The notes beneath the pieces are model-generated. The model was not told the DNA's origin and did no database searches. It saw only the letters and a list, made by a program, of their open reading frames with translations. Below are positions 56,601-64,000 of a stretch of 64,000 bases of DNA, one piece after another (position 1 is the stretch's first letter; each line of letters opens with the position of its first letter). The position numbers were made by a program, and so were the translations under genes. The DNA is from Seriola aureovittata (taxonomy: Eukaryota; Chordata; Actinopteri; Carangiformes; Carangidae), in assembly GCF_021018895.1 (NCBI RefSeq), contig NC_079373.1, positions 23,511,376-23,575,375 on the forward strand. The letters run 5' to 3'.

Positions 56601-58638
56601 AGACAAATTTCTTTGAGTAAACTTTCTTGTAGACGATTATCTGCGCGCTAACTAATGGATTTGTCTTTTTCCTGAAAGTCAGTACGGAGTGCAGAAGTTG
56701 GCAGCAAGAAACCATCTAATTTCATGTCGCCGGCATATTTAAAAACGTGTGGGCGAGAGCAGAGGCTTCACATTCGTTAATGAGAAGGGTGTGAAACCTC
56801 CAGTGCTGGTAGTTTTCGCTGCTGAGAGGACACAGTTTCTTTCTCTTACTGACACTTACGAGAAAATCATTCAACAACGGAAGTTTATTTAACCACAGAA
56901 TCAGCTGGACTCCACCAGGTGTTTCTGCAGCAAAGCTACTATCACTATCTGTTTATTTACTGGAGGTTGGAAAACATCCAGACTGCTTCATTTTTCTGTG
57001 CTAAATCATTTTTTCTATTGCCATTTAAACACCCCTTGTAGTATATTGGAAAACTGCCTTCATATCTTAGATCCGTGTTAGTTTGGTCCACTGAGGCACA
57101 CTACACTAATGAGAGGCTCACGCTCCATGTCCCTCGAGTTCATACTGAGCTTGGAGGAACTGCTTTTGGCTTCTTTGCACCATCCACCTGGAGCTCTCTA
57201 CAAAGCGCTTTTAAAAAAAATGAATTCGTCGATGCCTCTTGGTCATTTTACATTCTCAATCTCTAAACCTTTTAATTTCTGTTTGTACCCGTTTTAATTG
57301 ATTCTTGTCATTTACATTTGTATCCTGTTATAACTCACAGGAAACCTTCGCTGCCCACAAAGACGTACGTGTCAGACTGCAGCTCACGCAGCTGCTGGTA
57401 ACAGCTCAAAAATACTGTGACAACTATTTATTCATGTGAAAACGCTGCATGTGGCAACTTAACGCCAATCACACGCAGATCAGTGTTAAACTCGGCACTA
57501 AAATCAATTCAGAAAACCAACAGTGGTATTTTGTTACATCCAAATTTCCTGCTGTGAGACAGCACATGTGTTTCCTCTTTGTCTCAGAGCAGCTCATTGT
57601 TAACACTGGACTTATCTTTAGATCATGTCAATCTGTTGGAGTCTGCACTGCTTACTATTGGCTTCTCTCTGGCTTAACACTGCGACGCACAAACACTGAC
57701 GTCTGGTCCTTCTGAAAAGCTCGGGACAGCTGCTCCAGAACTTTGTGGGTCCCTCTCACAAGGCTTCCCGCTGGGAACAGTATGTTTGATCAGTAGTTTA
57801 AGGATTTATTATTATTATCGTCATTATTTCACACAAATCTAGAATACGTGTTGTATGTGTGTGTACATATCTATATGTGTAAATCTGACCAAATTGCCAC
57901 ATCAGAATAAATTCAGGTTAAAGGTTTTTTTAGATTAATATGTACAGCCACACTAGAGTCTGAACTTCGCTCTGATGAGCGTCAGCAGGTTTGTCAGCAA
58001 ACTGAAAAGATTATCACAGAGGACTTTTTCTGTTTCCTTCCTCTGGAGTGTGTTGGTTTTCTTATGAACCCATTTAGCAGTAAATGTTTCCACATTTAGC
58101 AACTGAGTTTTGCATGTTAGCATGCCAACATTTGCTAATTAGCACTAAAAATTAATGGATATCTGTAACGAATTTCATTGCAATCCACCCATTAGTTGCT
58201 GAGATATTTCAGTCTGTGGCAGAGTCTGGTCCAACAGCTGAAAGGTCCCCAGGGACATACCACCAGCATGGATGAGAAATACACAAAGAAATAAACTGCA
58301 TCATATCTTACATGAACACTGACTTGCTGATATCCAAACAATTTCTTCCTGATGTAATCGCAGTGTAATTACACTAATATACTGCTCCAGAACAAACAAA
58401 CAAGGACGCACTAAAGCAAACTACTGAGTCAGCGACTGCCTTACCCTCCTTTGTGTATGTCCGCAGATGGAGGCCTCTTACTGGCAGTCCCATCCTGGTG
58501 GACCTTCTTATCCAAAGACAATGACAACGGAGCATCTCGCACGGGCAGCCCCAGCACCAGTGTTTCCTTAGTAACAGAGATGGCCTCATCACCCGTTCGA
58601 CCCATGTGCTTCTTGGCGTAGTCGAATCCCTGGACAGG
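35588..58638 (-). CDS. kiaa1549l: KIAA1549-family membrane protein (KIAA1549L-like), cytoplasmic half, 11 exons, 5' partial
   Basis: Seen: eleven minus-strand exons (58638-58445, 51979-51834, 46239-46115, 44882-44662, 42972-42840, 40469-40228, 40030-39865, 38426-38329, 36101-35956, 35864-35710, 35617-35588) with AG/GT borders and consistent phases, giving 551 residues and a TGA. Family: the GFDYAKKH motif, the KQKSDIEHYRNKLR block, SPVETEMDLLV, SSQPSIDEVRTQMHMLL and a Pro/Ser/Tyr-rich tail match the intracellular region of KIAA1549/KIAA1549L proteins, which have a large glycosylated ectodomain and one or two membrane spans. The biochemical role is poorly known; KIAA1549 is linked to photoreceptors and to BRAF fusions, KIAA1549L to leukaemia fusions. 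Odd: ectodomain and membrane exons are absent, so the window starts just after the membrane region. KIAA1549L is preferred over KIAA1549 because the last exons (YRSPSWMSYPPEPEDLPRQW, then a short tail) lack the longer tail I associate with KIAA1549. Family assignment is firm; choice of paralogue is moderate. Confidence 0.85.
35710..35864 (-). CDS. kiaa1549l: Coding exon J (residues 491-542), PPSSYRSPSWMSYPPEPEDLP exon
   Basis: 155 nt, phase 1 in, phase 0 out; acceptor TCTTTGCATCTCACAG, donor GTGAGA. It encodes AVYAISSNRPGYSDYFVMSP then SYRSPSWMSYPPEPEDLPRQ and ends WNDTP. Aromatic-rich short repeats (PPSSYR, SWMSYPP) are the hallmark of the family C-terminus. This exon is where the sequence departs most from what I recall of KIAA1549, favouring KIAA1549L. 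Confidence 0.88.
35956..36101 (-). CDS. kiaa1549l: Coding exon I (residues 442-491)
   Basis: 146 nt, phase 2 in, phase 1 out; acceptor CTTTCCATCTACAG, donor GTGAGA. It encodes STPDVSLKPRVSEASD, a Gln/Ala linker, then YLPLSRTPFPAVTVDQSI and TTYSG across the junction. The DQS-x-x-x-YSGN pattern at the end is shared with the family. It is Pro/Ser-rich and probably disordered. Confidence 0.85.
37772..37800. repeat. Poly-C run then (CA)n
   Basis: Fifteen C followed by CA repeats, in the intron between exons H and I. Confidence 0.95.
37939..37979. repeat. (GA)n microsatellite
   Basis: About twenty GA units, intronic. Confidence 0.97.
38329..38426 (-). CDS. kiaa1549l: Coding exon H (residues 410-442), proline-rich exon
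   Basis: 98 nt, phase 0 in, phase 2 out; acceptor TGGTTCCTGCAG, donor GTACCG. It encodes GFRFTQLPDMGIGSPPPLIP followed by SRPGPPPGTSLRR. FxQLPxMxxGSPPP and the LRRST junction with the next exon match the family. The polyproline segment could bind SH3 or WW domains; that is inference. Confidence 0.85.
38850..38930. repeat. (AT)n/(GTAT)n microsatellite
   Basis: AT-rich alternating tract with regularly spaced GT and CA steps; intronic. Confidence 0.95.
39178..39237. repeat. (CAG)n/(CGG)n trinucleotide tract
   Basis: CAG repeats interrupted by three GGC/CGG units, in the intron between exons G and H. It would read as poly-Ser or poly-Ala, but no gene frame uses it. Confidence 0.96.
39865..40030 (-). 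CDS. kiaa1549l: Coding exon G (residues 354-409), His-rich exon with tandem NAGNAG acceptor
   Basis: 166 nt, phase 2 in, phase 0 out; donor GTAATT. It opens with seven consecutive His and AHSAYN, then HTSHYSDGVTSAPGTMNHP and ends YEDMHQCSLPKP. VTSAPGTM and the Tyr-x-x-SLP-x-P end fit the family. The acceptor reads TTCCCAGCAG, a NAGNAG site: use of the first AG adds one Ser codon (exon end at 40033) with the frame unchanged. Confidence 0.85.
40228..40469 (-). CDS. kiaa1549l: Coding exon F (residues 274-354), SSQPSIDEVRTQMHMLL exon
   Basis: 242 nt, phase 0 in, phase 2 out. It starts GEPEPFEETNVDRLM, passes a Gly/Ser/Thr linker and reaches TLSSQPSIDEVRTQMHMLLG and NAFSLAPP, a predicted amphipathic helix strongly typical of the family. 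The donor is GTAAAA, a weaker match than its neighbours. The acceptor CTCTGTCTCTTCAG is preceded by a 68-bp pure (TC)n microsatellite starting 16 nt upstream, which supplies the polypyrimidine tract. Confidence 0.9.
40486..40553. repeat. (GA)34 microsatellite at the exon F acceptor
   Basis: Pure GA on the plus strand, hence (TC)n on the transcribed strand, beginning 16 nt upstream of the exon F 3' splice site. It acts as or extends the polypyrimidine tract. Confidence 0.97.
41651..41732. repeat. (CA)n microsatellite, 80 bp class
   Basis: CA repeat with CT and AA interruptions near its ends. Confidence 0.97.
41836..41900 (+). repeat. 17-bp tandem repeat, 3.8 copies
   Basis: Unit TGCTGCACACATATACC at 41836, 41853, 41870 (one A to G change) and a partial unit at 41887. 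Confidence 0.95.
42840..42972 (-). CDS. kiaa1549l: Coding exon E (residues 229-273), SPVETEMDLLV exon
   Basis: 133 nt, phase 2 in, phase 0 out; acceptor CACCTGTCCTCCAG, donor GTGAGT. It encodes YWSRQSLSSPSPVETEMDLL followed by a basic cluster RERSRRGIRNNGYD. The arrangement of Ser/Pro, acidic-hydrophobic METEMDLLV and RRGIRN matches KIAA1549-family proteins closely. Introns on both sides are ordinary; the upstream one carries a fish interspersed repeat at 43480-43870. Confidence 0.9.
43480..43870. mobile_element. Teleost dispersed repeat (TGACCTTTGACC family)
   Basis: Bears TATGCCTCCGCCAACCAGCC at one side and GTGACCTTGACCTTTGACC, TAATCAGTTCATCCTGGAGT and CCCTCAAGGCGTTCATGA in the order of a familiar fish repeat. 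Intronic. Confidence 0.6.
44662..44882 (-). CDS. kiaa1549l: Coding exon D (residues 156-229), conserved KSDIEHYRNKLR block
   Basis: 221 nt, phase 0 in, phase 2 out; acceptor TTTATTGTTTGCAG, donor GTATGG. It begins ANHGGLKQKSDIEHYRNKL and continues with a basic stretch RQKARRKGYGEFSLSE. This alternating charged block is the most conserved intracellular segment of the family and was the main basis for the assignment. The remainder is His/Ser/Arg-rich (HGYSHRDTRHSRHDNG), then EPMTAEEKRASFAG. The Arg codon AG|G is split to the next exon. Confidence 0.9.
45370..45640 (+). mobile_element. Teleost dispersed repeat (GATTATAGATCAGGTCTAGG family)
   Basis: Contains GAAGTGAGATTTCCATGTCT, AGTCCACAGAGAAATACTCA, TTCAAACGAGCCGTCAGGA and the 30-bp block shared with 9111-9140. 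Intronic. Confidence 0.55.
46082..46105. repeat. (TG)12 microsatellite beside the exon C donor
   Basis: On the gene strand the intron starts GTGAGTCTG and runs into (CA)n about 10 nt after the junction. Confidence 0.97.
46115..46239 (-). CDS. kiaa1549l: Coding exon C (residues 114-155), LITIKPM exon
   Basis: 125 nt, phase 1 in, phase 0 out; acceptor CCTCTTCTCAG, donor GTGAGT. It encodes PYEDHSGSLRLITIKPMTAQ, a Pro/Ser/Tyr-rich spacer, and ends SQDSVVLNGE. The family has an I-x-I-K-P motif and a conserved VLNGE just before the KxKSDIEHYRNKL block, as here. A 24-bp TG/CA microsatellite begins only about 10 nt into the following intron (46082-46105). Confidence 0.87.
46505..46835 (+). mobile_element. 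ATGCTAAGCTAAG-family repeat, copy 2 (longest)
   Basis: Has both arms: CTACAGTTAGCTTAGCACAA on the left and CTTTATGCTAAGCTAAGCTG with ATGAGAGTGGTATCATT on the right, separated by GAGCCTGGCTCTGTCC and related blocks. Confidence 0.6.
48955..49105 (+). mobile_element. ATGCTAAGCTAAG-family repeat, copy 3
   Basis: CTTCATGCTAAGCTAGGCTA then CTCCATATTTAGCATACAGAC and ATGAGACTGGCAAGAATC. Intronic. Confidence 0.6.
51776..51831. repeat. CTC/CCT-rich tract just inside the intron after exon B
   Basis: Imperfect trinucleotide (CTC)n on the plus strand; GAG-rich on the gene strand immediately after the GTGAGG donor. Confidence 0.9.
51834..51979 (-). CDS. kiaa1549l: Coding exon B (residues 65-114), Ser/Lys-rich linker
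   Basis: 146 nt, phase 2 in, phase 1 out. The acceptor reads GGCTACTACAG and the donor GTGAGG. The product begins RLPSEEDGSVSSNGSGKLN and ends KNGKEELHKRSAN, with an Asp codon (G|AC) split to the next exon. It is a charged, probably disordered linker. The intron starts with a purine-rich tract (51776-51831 on the plus strand is CTC-rich), so reading through the donor keeps the frame open and would add a long run of Glu before a stop at about 51757. Confidence 0.85.
53311..53344. repeat. (CA)n microsatellite with CG steps
   Basis: Imperfect CA tract. Confidence 0.94.
53605..53694. repeat. (CA)n microsatellite, 90 bp, longest in the window
   Basis: Uninterrupted CA in the intron between exons A and B. 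Confidence 0.98.
55227..55250. repeat. C-rich tract
   Basis: Ten C, then A, seven C, A and four C; the minus strand has three long G runs. Confidence 0.95.
57075..57266 (+). pseudogene. LINE reverse-transcriptase C-terminal remnant
   Basis: The open frame reads RLTLHVPRVHTELGGTAFGF then FAPSTWSSLQSAFKK. The VPRV-x-TELG-x-x-AF-F-AP-x-W-x-x-L pattern is typical of the end of fish L2/CR1-group reverse transcriptases. It is a 3' fragment only, with no catalytic motif, lying in the intron between exons A and B. Confidence 0.6.
58105..58225 (+). mobile_element. Fragment of the TTAGCATGCTAAC-type repeat
   Basis: GTTAGCATGCCAACATTTGC, TAATTAGCACTAAA and TTCATTGCAATCCACCCATT; same family as 11475-11800 in the opposite orientation. 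Confidence 0.5.
58445..58638 (-). CDS. kiaa1549l: Coding exon A (window residues 1-65), juxtamembrane GFDYAKKH exon
   Basis: 194 nt, entered in phase 0 and left in phase 2. The acceptor is a TTTCCTCCACCAG tract and the donor is GTAAGG. It encodes the motif GFDYAKKHMGRTGDEA followed by VTKETLVLGLPVRDAP, which in the family lies shortly after the membrane span. The Lys/Ser-rich end KKVHQDGTASKRPPSADIHKGG is low complexity. The split Gly codon (GG|A) is completed by the next exon. No upstream exon is found in the following 5.3 kb, so the preceding intron is longer than that. Confidence 0.85.
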
Positions 58639-59339
58639 CTGGTGGAGGAAACAGTGACATGTACAAAGGGTCAGAAACACCAGGGGCAAAGCTCTTGCAG
58701 TTTTAAGATCAATCCACTCAGGAACTGAACTCTGGAGCTCAAATTGTCATAATTTAAGATTAAGGGAGATGGATCAGCAAATAACCTGTTTCCTGTTTGT
58801 GGACAATGGGCTTTGTTTTCAGTTTGCCTGTGGGATTGATGGACCAAAAGCAACTTGCCAGAGTAAAAACAACCAGTTGTTTTCTGGATGTTAAGCACAT
58901 GCAAACATGACAAAAAGACAACGCAGACACAATAGTATTTAACGATACAGTTTTCCATCTTTGTTACACGACACAGGCTGATGAGAGAGGGAAATACAAT
59001 AAGCAATCTAATCAATAATCCACAACAATGAGCGTGAGTGAAAAATCAGCCACACACCATGATGCACGATTCAAACAAGCATCGCAAAAACATACGACAG
59101 AAAAGCAAACCACAGACAGGTTCGTATGCCGTGGATGTTATCTTCAAGACATTTTGAGGAAATTCTTAATTACTAACTTTCCTGAAAATTAAAATTTTGT
59201 ATCAATCTTAATACTTTATATGAAGAACTACTTCAATCAGCCTAAATAACAAGGTGGGAGAGATGTGCCCCATTCCCCAATTTAAATAAAAAAAGCCCTG
59301 CAGACGTGCAGGTGTGGTAGAGAGAGTTATCTCCAGAGT

Positions 59340-59362
59340 ATTATATATATATATATATATAT
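59340..59362. repeat. (AT)n microsatellite
   Basis: Eleven AT units. Confidence 0.95.
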
Positions 59363-61001
59363 TATTATGCTTAACATAACTTTTAATCTATTTTTTTCAA
59401 CAATTATGGCAAATTGAAATTATGTGATAGTAACTCAGAATTAAATTCATCCTTAGTCAAATGTAGGAGATACTAAATCTAAATGATTTTGATGATATGA
59501 TTTTACGGATGAACGTTTTTGACGTGGGAAATTATGACATGCAATTTTTTTTTTTAACATCAAAATGTACTAGAAATTCAAAATAAATTTACTTACTTAG
59601 TTGACTTACTATTAATACTACTACTCACCATATTCTTATATTAAACTTTCATGTATTTTTTTCTTTTCTTGGCTGATATGAGCTTCTACACCGAGATCAT
59701 TTTTCTATATAATGAATAGTTTTAATTTTAAAGTTTGGAATACATATAACACTGCGGATAATACTGTACTAATTAGATAAGTCAGATTTTATAAGCAGGA
59801 TGTGAACTTATAAAACCTCTTGGACTACTTTTACATCGTTCCACTCACTGAAGTACTTTGACGTAAGTAAAGGGTCTTTTACGTCTTGCACCACTGGGAG
59901 TGAATGAGCACTACGTCAGAAGAAAGCTGGAGTCACTGTCATGAGAATTGTTTTCTCCGCTGTAAATATTTCATATTTTTTGTACAAAGCATCACAGGCG
60001 GCTCGGGCTGGTTAACATTAGCCTGCTGTGTGGACTGTGCGGTTTTCTGTTTATTGTACTTCAGAATTTTCAAACAACTTCCTCTCGCTGGGTTTTGAGC
60101 GGTCACTGTGGAAAGTCAGTCTGACGCTGCTTTAAACAGGAATTATTTTAGGGGGTAAATTTCTCCCGAATGTGAATAACTACAGGTTAATAAAGCCGTG
60201 AATGGCGCACGAGCTGTCACGGCGTTGAGACCCTGACGCATAAATATTTCGAATTTAAGTTGGGTGTTGGTAAAATAAACCACTTCAAACCACTTTTTAA
60301 TACAGTATAAAAAGCAGAACATGGATTAAGTCTAATCTAATCCTGATTTCATCAAGAGCAAAATCATTCTTAGCATGAGATTGAGATTTTCAGAGCTGGA
60401 CAGCCTGACACGGCTCAACAGTTGTCAAAGTTGCTTCCAACTGCCATGGTAATTGGATGGACATCCCTCCCACTTTATTTTTATTTTTTTATCAGACTCC
60501 AAACACCGCGGCTGGCATAATGAAAAAGTTGAAAGAAATAAATAAATATGTAATAAAGCTTAACAGCACCTTTGAAGTCAGGGGTTTTGGCATAAAGAGA
60601 CAGAACATTAAAAAGGCAGCAGAAGATGCGTTTTGCTAAAGCCTCCGAGGCCTGGACACGTTCTTTGTATCGTTAAATGCCTTTCAATTTACAGAGTAGA
60701 GAGCAGGAAAAAAAAAAAGAGAGAGAGAAAGACCCTTTTTAGGTTACACAACAAAGCATATGAAACCCTGATTTTTTGCCTCCCCTTTTCTATTTTGAGC
60801 GGCTCTAAAATGGGACGCCTAATGCATTTGATCATGCATGCTAAATCCTGAGTGCATGTGAGGTTAGGCGGCGTGGGCATCCGGCTGACGGCGTTGTTAA
60901 TAATTCATCAGTCATACACACCACTGTGCCATCAGCCCGCTCCAACACACGCCGCTGCAGCCACGGATGAGTGTCGGGGAAATTGATTAATTCTCATATA
61001 G

Positions 61002-61002
<1 letters not shown>

Positions 61003-61061
<59 letters not shown>
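61003..61061. repeat. (CA)n microsatellite
   Basis: About thirty CA units, the first tract of a three-tract cluster. Confidence 0.97.
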
Positions 61062-61062
<1 letters not shown>

Positions 61063-61117
61063 TATAGAGGGAAAGAGTACGGATAGGTCCTCTCCCCATG
61101 CCATGAATATATGGATT

Positions 61118-61119
<2 letters not shown>

Positions 61120-61153
<34 letters not shown>
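61120..61153. repeat. (TG)n microsatellite
   Basis: Seventeen TG units, complementary to the CA tract 58 bp to the left. Confidence 0.97.
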
Positions 61154-61155
<2 letters not shown>

Positions 61156-61263
61156 TGCATGTATCTTCCACCCATTGAAGTGATGTATGGTGACAGTTGT
61201 GACTCTTTCGTGTGAAAGATGTATGGAGAGTGCAAACATTAATTTGCCTATGGCCTCTTTAAC

Positions 61264-61271
61264 TGTGTGTG

Positions 61272-61330
<59 letters not shown>
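61264..61330. repeat. (GT)n then (GCGT)n tract
   Basis: About 20 bp of GT changing to eleven GCGT tetramers; strictly alternating purine-pyrimidine. Confidence 0.97.
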
Positions 61331-62740
61331 ATGCGGGAGGAGGGAGGTGGTGAATTAAATGTGTTGCTCCAAATATATCTCCAATGTGCGTTATGTGTAT
61401 GGAGGAGCAAGCGTCAGACGTGGTGTCAGGTGTTGATCTGAGAGTGACGACCTGACGCGCGTGCTGCACACTGATGGATAAAGATGCGTCAGTCAGTGGC
61501 TGATGGGTGACGGCTGACATGCATGGAGACAGTATGGATTCTCAGAAGTGACAGGGTGGGGGGGGGTTTAACCTTGCACGTGTGTCTGACATGTCACGAT
61601 TGGTATTTTACTGCACTGGCTTAAGGTCTGTCTCTTTCTCTGTCTGTCCTTCTCCACATATCCTTCCTTCCTAATTGTTTCTGCCTCTCTAATCCCCTCC
61701 CCTCCTCCCCCCATCTCTCCCTCTTTTCCCGTGTCCACTAACAGCGTGTTGACTTAACAAATCACCACCTTTCATCTTTTCGCGAGCAGCTCAGCTTAAT
61801 GAAGACTTTGGCTAAGGACAGGGTTTGTGGTATGACGCGAGTCTCTGATCAGTCTGTCAGAGATGGATGGCGGTTTCCCCCGACAACCATTTATGGTAGT
61901 GACGGAGGAAAAGACCAGGGGAGAGGAGAGAGAAAGACGGCGACACAGGGGTCCGACCATTTCTTTTACTTAAAAGATGTCATGTGAAGTGAGTGAGACC
62001 ACGACCCCGCTGCACCACCACATTATCCCAGACTTATTTTCCTTGCTCGAACTATCAAACAGAAGCTTCTCCTCTAATTTTAACTCAGAGCAACAGCCAA
62101 CAGCAGCTTGATGAGGTACAGCAGATGGACGAGATATGCTCTATTCCCCCTGCGGCCATATTGATTTAAATTCAGCTCTGGCAGGGCGGATGGCGGAAGT
62201 GCACCACAGAGCTGCATGCAAAAAAAAAAAGAAAAAGAAAAAGAAAAAAGCGTCCTGAAGAGTGGGAACATTTAATAAGTGAAATAAGACACACAGCAGG
62301 GTGGACTGGAGTGCACATCGGCACATAGGCATGCTGAACCAATTAGATAAACTCCTCCTGGGGCAGGTTGAGGCATGATGCAGCAAAATGCAAAGTACCT
62401 CCAGTCCTTTAAATGGCAGACGCCGCATTGTACTTTCATTGAACACCTTAAAAATGAAAAATGGATTACTTCTACCTCTGCCGATTCCAACTCTATTGTA
62501 CTCCTCGTGGAAGTCGGCTATCTGAGGCTTTCACGCCTGTACGAGAAGGCGCAGGGGGAGGAAAAGCCATTTTGAAGAATGTTCTGGCTGCAGCAGAGCG
62601 GAGTGATGAAGTGAGCCGGACTCTGCAGAATCACTCTTTAATGATTAAACACACACGCACACCCAATGTAAACCACAGTATTGATCAGCAGCTTGAGCTT
62701 GTCTTGCAATGTGACTGATAGCAGTGGGCTGGGAGCAGAT

Positions 62741-62762
62741 CACACACACACACACACACACA
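62741..62762. repeat. (CA)n microsatellite
   Basis: Eleven CA units. Confidence 0.94.
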
Positions 62763-63789
62763 GTAGATTAACTTGATGTAGTTTATTATTCTGCTTAGGT
62801 CTGGTTAGTATTCATACGACTTTAACAGAACACACAAGTCACTGAGGTGGGCTCCGTTTAACATGCGACGTTTATCTGCACATCTGATCGGGATTAAGAA
62901 AAATGCATGTTAATACAAGGTGCGCACAGAATGCATGAAGGTCAGAGGACGATGGCAGGTTGGCCAGACCACATCAGATCTCTGCCAAGTGTAAATGCAA
63001 CGTCTGTACGGCGTGACCACATTCTTATGAAAGAAAAAAAATCCGCCTATTAAGTTAAAGAGTCACCTAAGGACCGGTTTATTGTCTCTCAGAGTCAGCT
63101 TGTAAGATGTTCTGTGCGAGCTGCCACACCTGAAGGCAGAGGGGGGAAAGCTAGTCATCAAACAGAGGGTGGAGAGGCAATATAATTTAAATCTGGGGAT
63201 AACAGCACGCACATTTTCAGACAGTCTCTCCAGTAGCAGATTTATAGAGTTGCAGTCGCTTGTTCACATTAAAAAGTGCCACAAATAGTTATGTAACAAT
63301 AAAAAAAAGGGAGCTAGGGACAGAAGTACATTGCCTGGTGGCTGTTTTCTCGCCTCCACACAGCTGGCTAATCCTAGCGTCGCTCATCAAGGAGGTTGGG
63401 TGTGGTCAGAGGGGTGTTTATTTTGCACCTGTACCCATCGGCACTCTATTATCATTATTTCCTGGGGCATAGGCCATAAAAGAAATCGGGGTAAAAATCC
63501 ACAGTAGTACTCATTCCGTTCAAAAACGCATTCTGAAACTCAGCCAAAACATTTCCAAGCCAAATGAATCAAATCAAGTGGACGTCATCCAACAAAACAG
63601 ACTTTCAAGGATGAAAGTGCCTTTTGTGTCACTGTTCCTCCGCTGCAGCTCAGTATCTGTGGAAACCACAAAGAGGGAGTTTTGTACTTAAAAAAAGACT
63701 CTTGAAGATCTGTGTTGCACAGAATGAGGACTGCAGATTGTGTTCCCCATCTGATACTGGAACCACTTTAGAAAGGGATCGTTCTGCGT

Positions 63790-63885
63790 GTCCCGGTGAT
63801 TCAGGGGTCTAAGATGCTGACCGTGTAATCACAACGTTCGGGTGCAACCGGGGACGTAATTGCATGTCGTTGTGCATTGTCCATT
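63790..63885 (+). mobile_element. tRNA-derived SINE head
   Basis: GTGATTCAGGGGTCTAAGAT, GCTGACCGTGTAATCACAAC, GGGTGCAACCGGGGACG and TTGCATGTCGTTG follow the order of fish tRNA-derived SINEs. The B box is damaged. Confidence 0.5.
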
Positions 63886-64000
63886 GTAGCCCAGGAGATA
63901 CCACTATGGACAGCAGATCACAGAGATCAATGTACATGTGAGCATTTGAACATTACATTGAGAAAGACTTGGGGAAAAAAAAACATTGGAACCAATTTAA

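Larger units (their letters stand above)
51980..58444 (-). other. Intron between exons A and B
   Basis: 6.5 kb containing the 90-bp CA tract, the C-rich tract, the LINE remnant and one dispersed-repeat fragment. Confidence 0.7.
58639..64000 (-). other. Upstream intron, incomplete
   Basis: No frame encoding the expected membrane span or the segment just before GFDYAKKH is visible on the minus strand. The intron therefore extends past the window edge. Confidence 0.6.

Noticed and set aside
63790..63885. Functional tRNA gene
   Set aside because: B box is disrupted and no cloverleaf closes; the flanks match a SINE.
1..64000. CRISPR arrays, phage modules or bacterial operons
   Set aside because: Repeats here are microsatellites, minisatellites and eukaryotic dispersed repeats; there are no spacer arrays, and the only gene has spliceosomal introns.

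Overview
The window looks like teleost fish chromosomal DNA. It has short exons with GT/AG borders separated by multi-kilobase introns, very dense CA/TG, GA and AT microsatellites, and many fragments of dispersed repeats that I recognise from ray-finned fish genomes. There are no bacterial operons, rRNA genes, CRISPR arrays or phage modules. Nearly all uninterrupted open frames above 60 codons are chance frames or run through microsatellites.

One protein-coding gene can be read with confidence. It lies on the minus strand from 58638 down to 35588 and encodes the cytoplasmic half of a KIAA1549-family membrane protein. KIAA1549L is the best guess, because the C-terminal exons differ clearly from what I remember of KIAA1549. 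I resolve eleven coding exons. Their splice phases mesh at every junction, and their summed length (1656 nt including the stop) is an exact multiple of three, giving 551 residues. Exons for the ectodomain and the transmembrane segment are not seen and should lie to the right, beyond base 64000. A long AT-rich stretch from about 35587 down to about 31388 is a plausible 3' UTR.

Layout: 1-29000 is intergenic, with repeat-family fragments, three perfect or near-perfect hairpins (4370, 9544, 22571) and microsatellites. 29170-29780 is CpG-rich and carries a six-copy 33-bp minisatellite with a TGACGCGTCA palindrome in every unit; it may be a promoter or first exon of an unidentified minus-strand transcript. 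30100-31380 holds a possible tRNA-derived SINE and otherwise unrecognised sequence. 31388-58638 is the KIAA1549-family gene, whose introns carry most of the remaining repeats. 58639-64000 is the next upstream intron, with a large CA/TG/GCGT cluster at 61003-61330 and a tRNA-derived SINE at 63790.

The points most worth a second look are the CpG-rich minisatellite, the way microsatellites sit directly on splice sites of the gene (a 68-bp TC tract at one acceptor, a CA tract 10 nt inside one donor), a NAGNAG tandem acceptor, two competing terminal exons, and the hairpins. I did not find a clearly new multi-gene system here.
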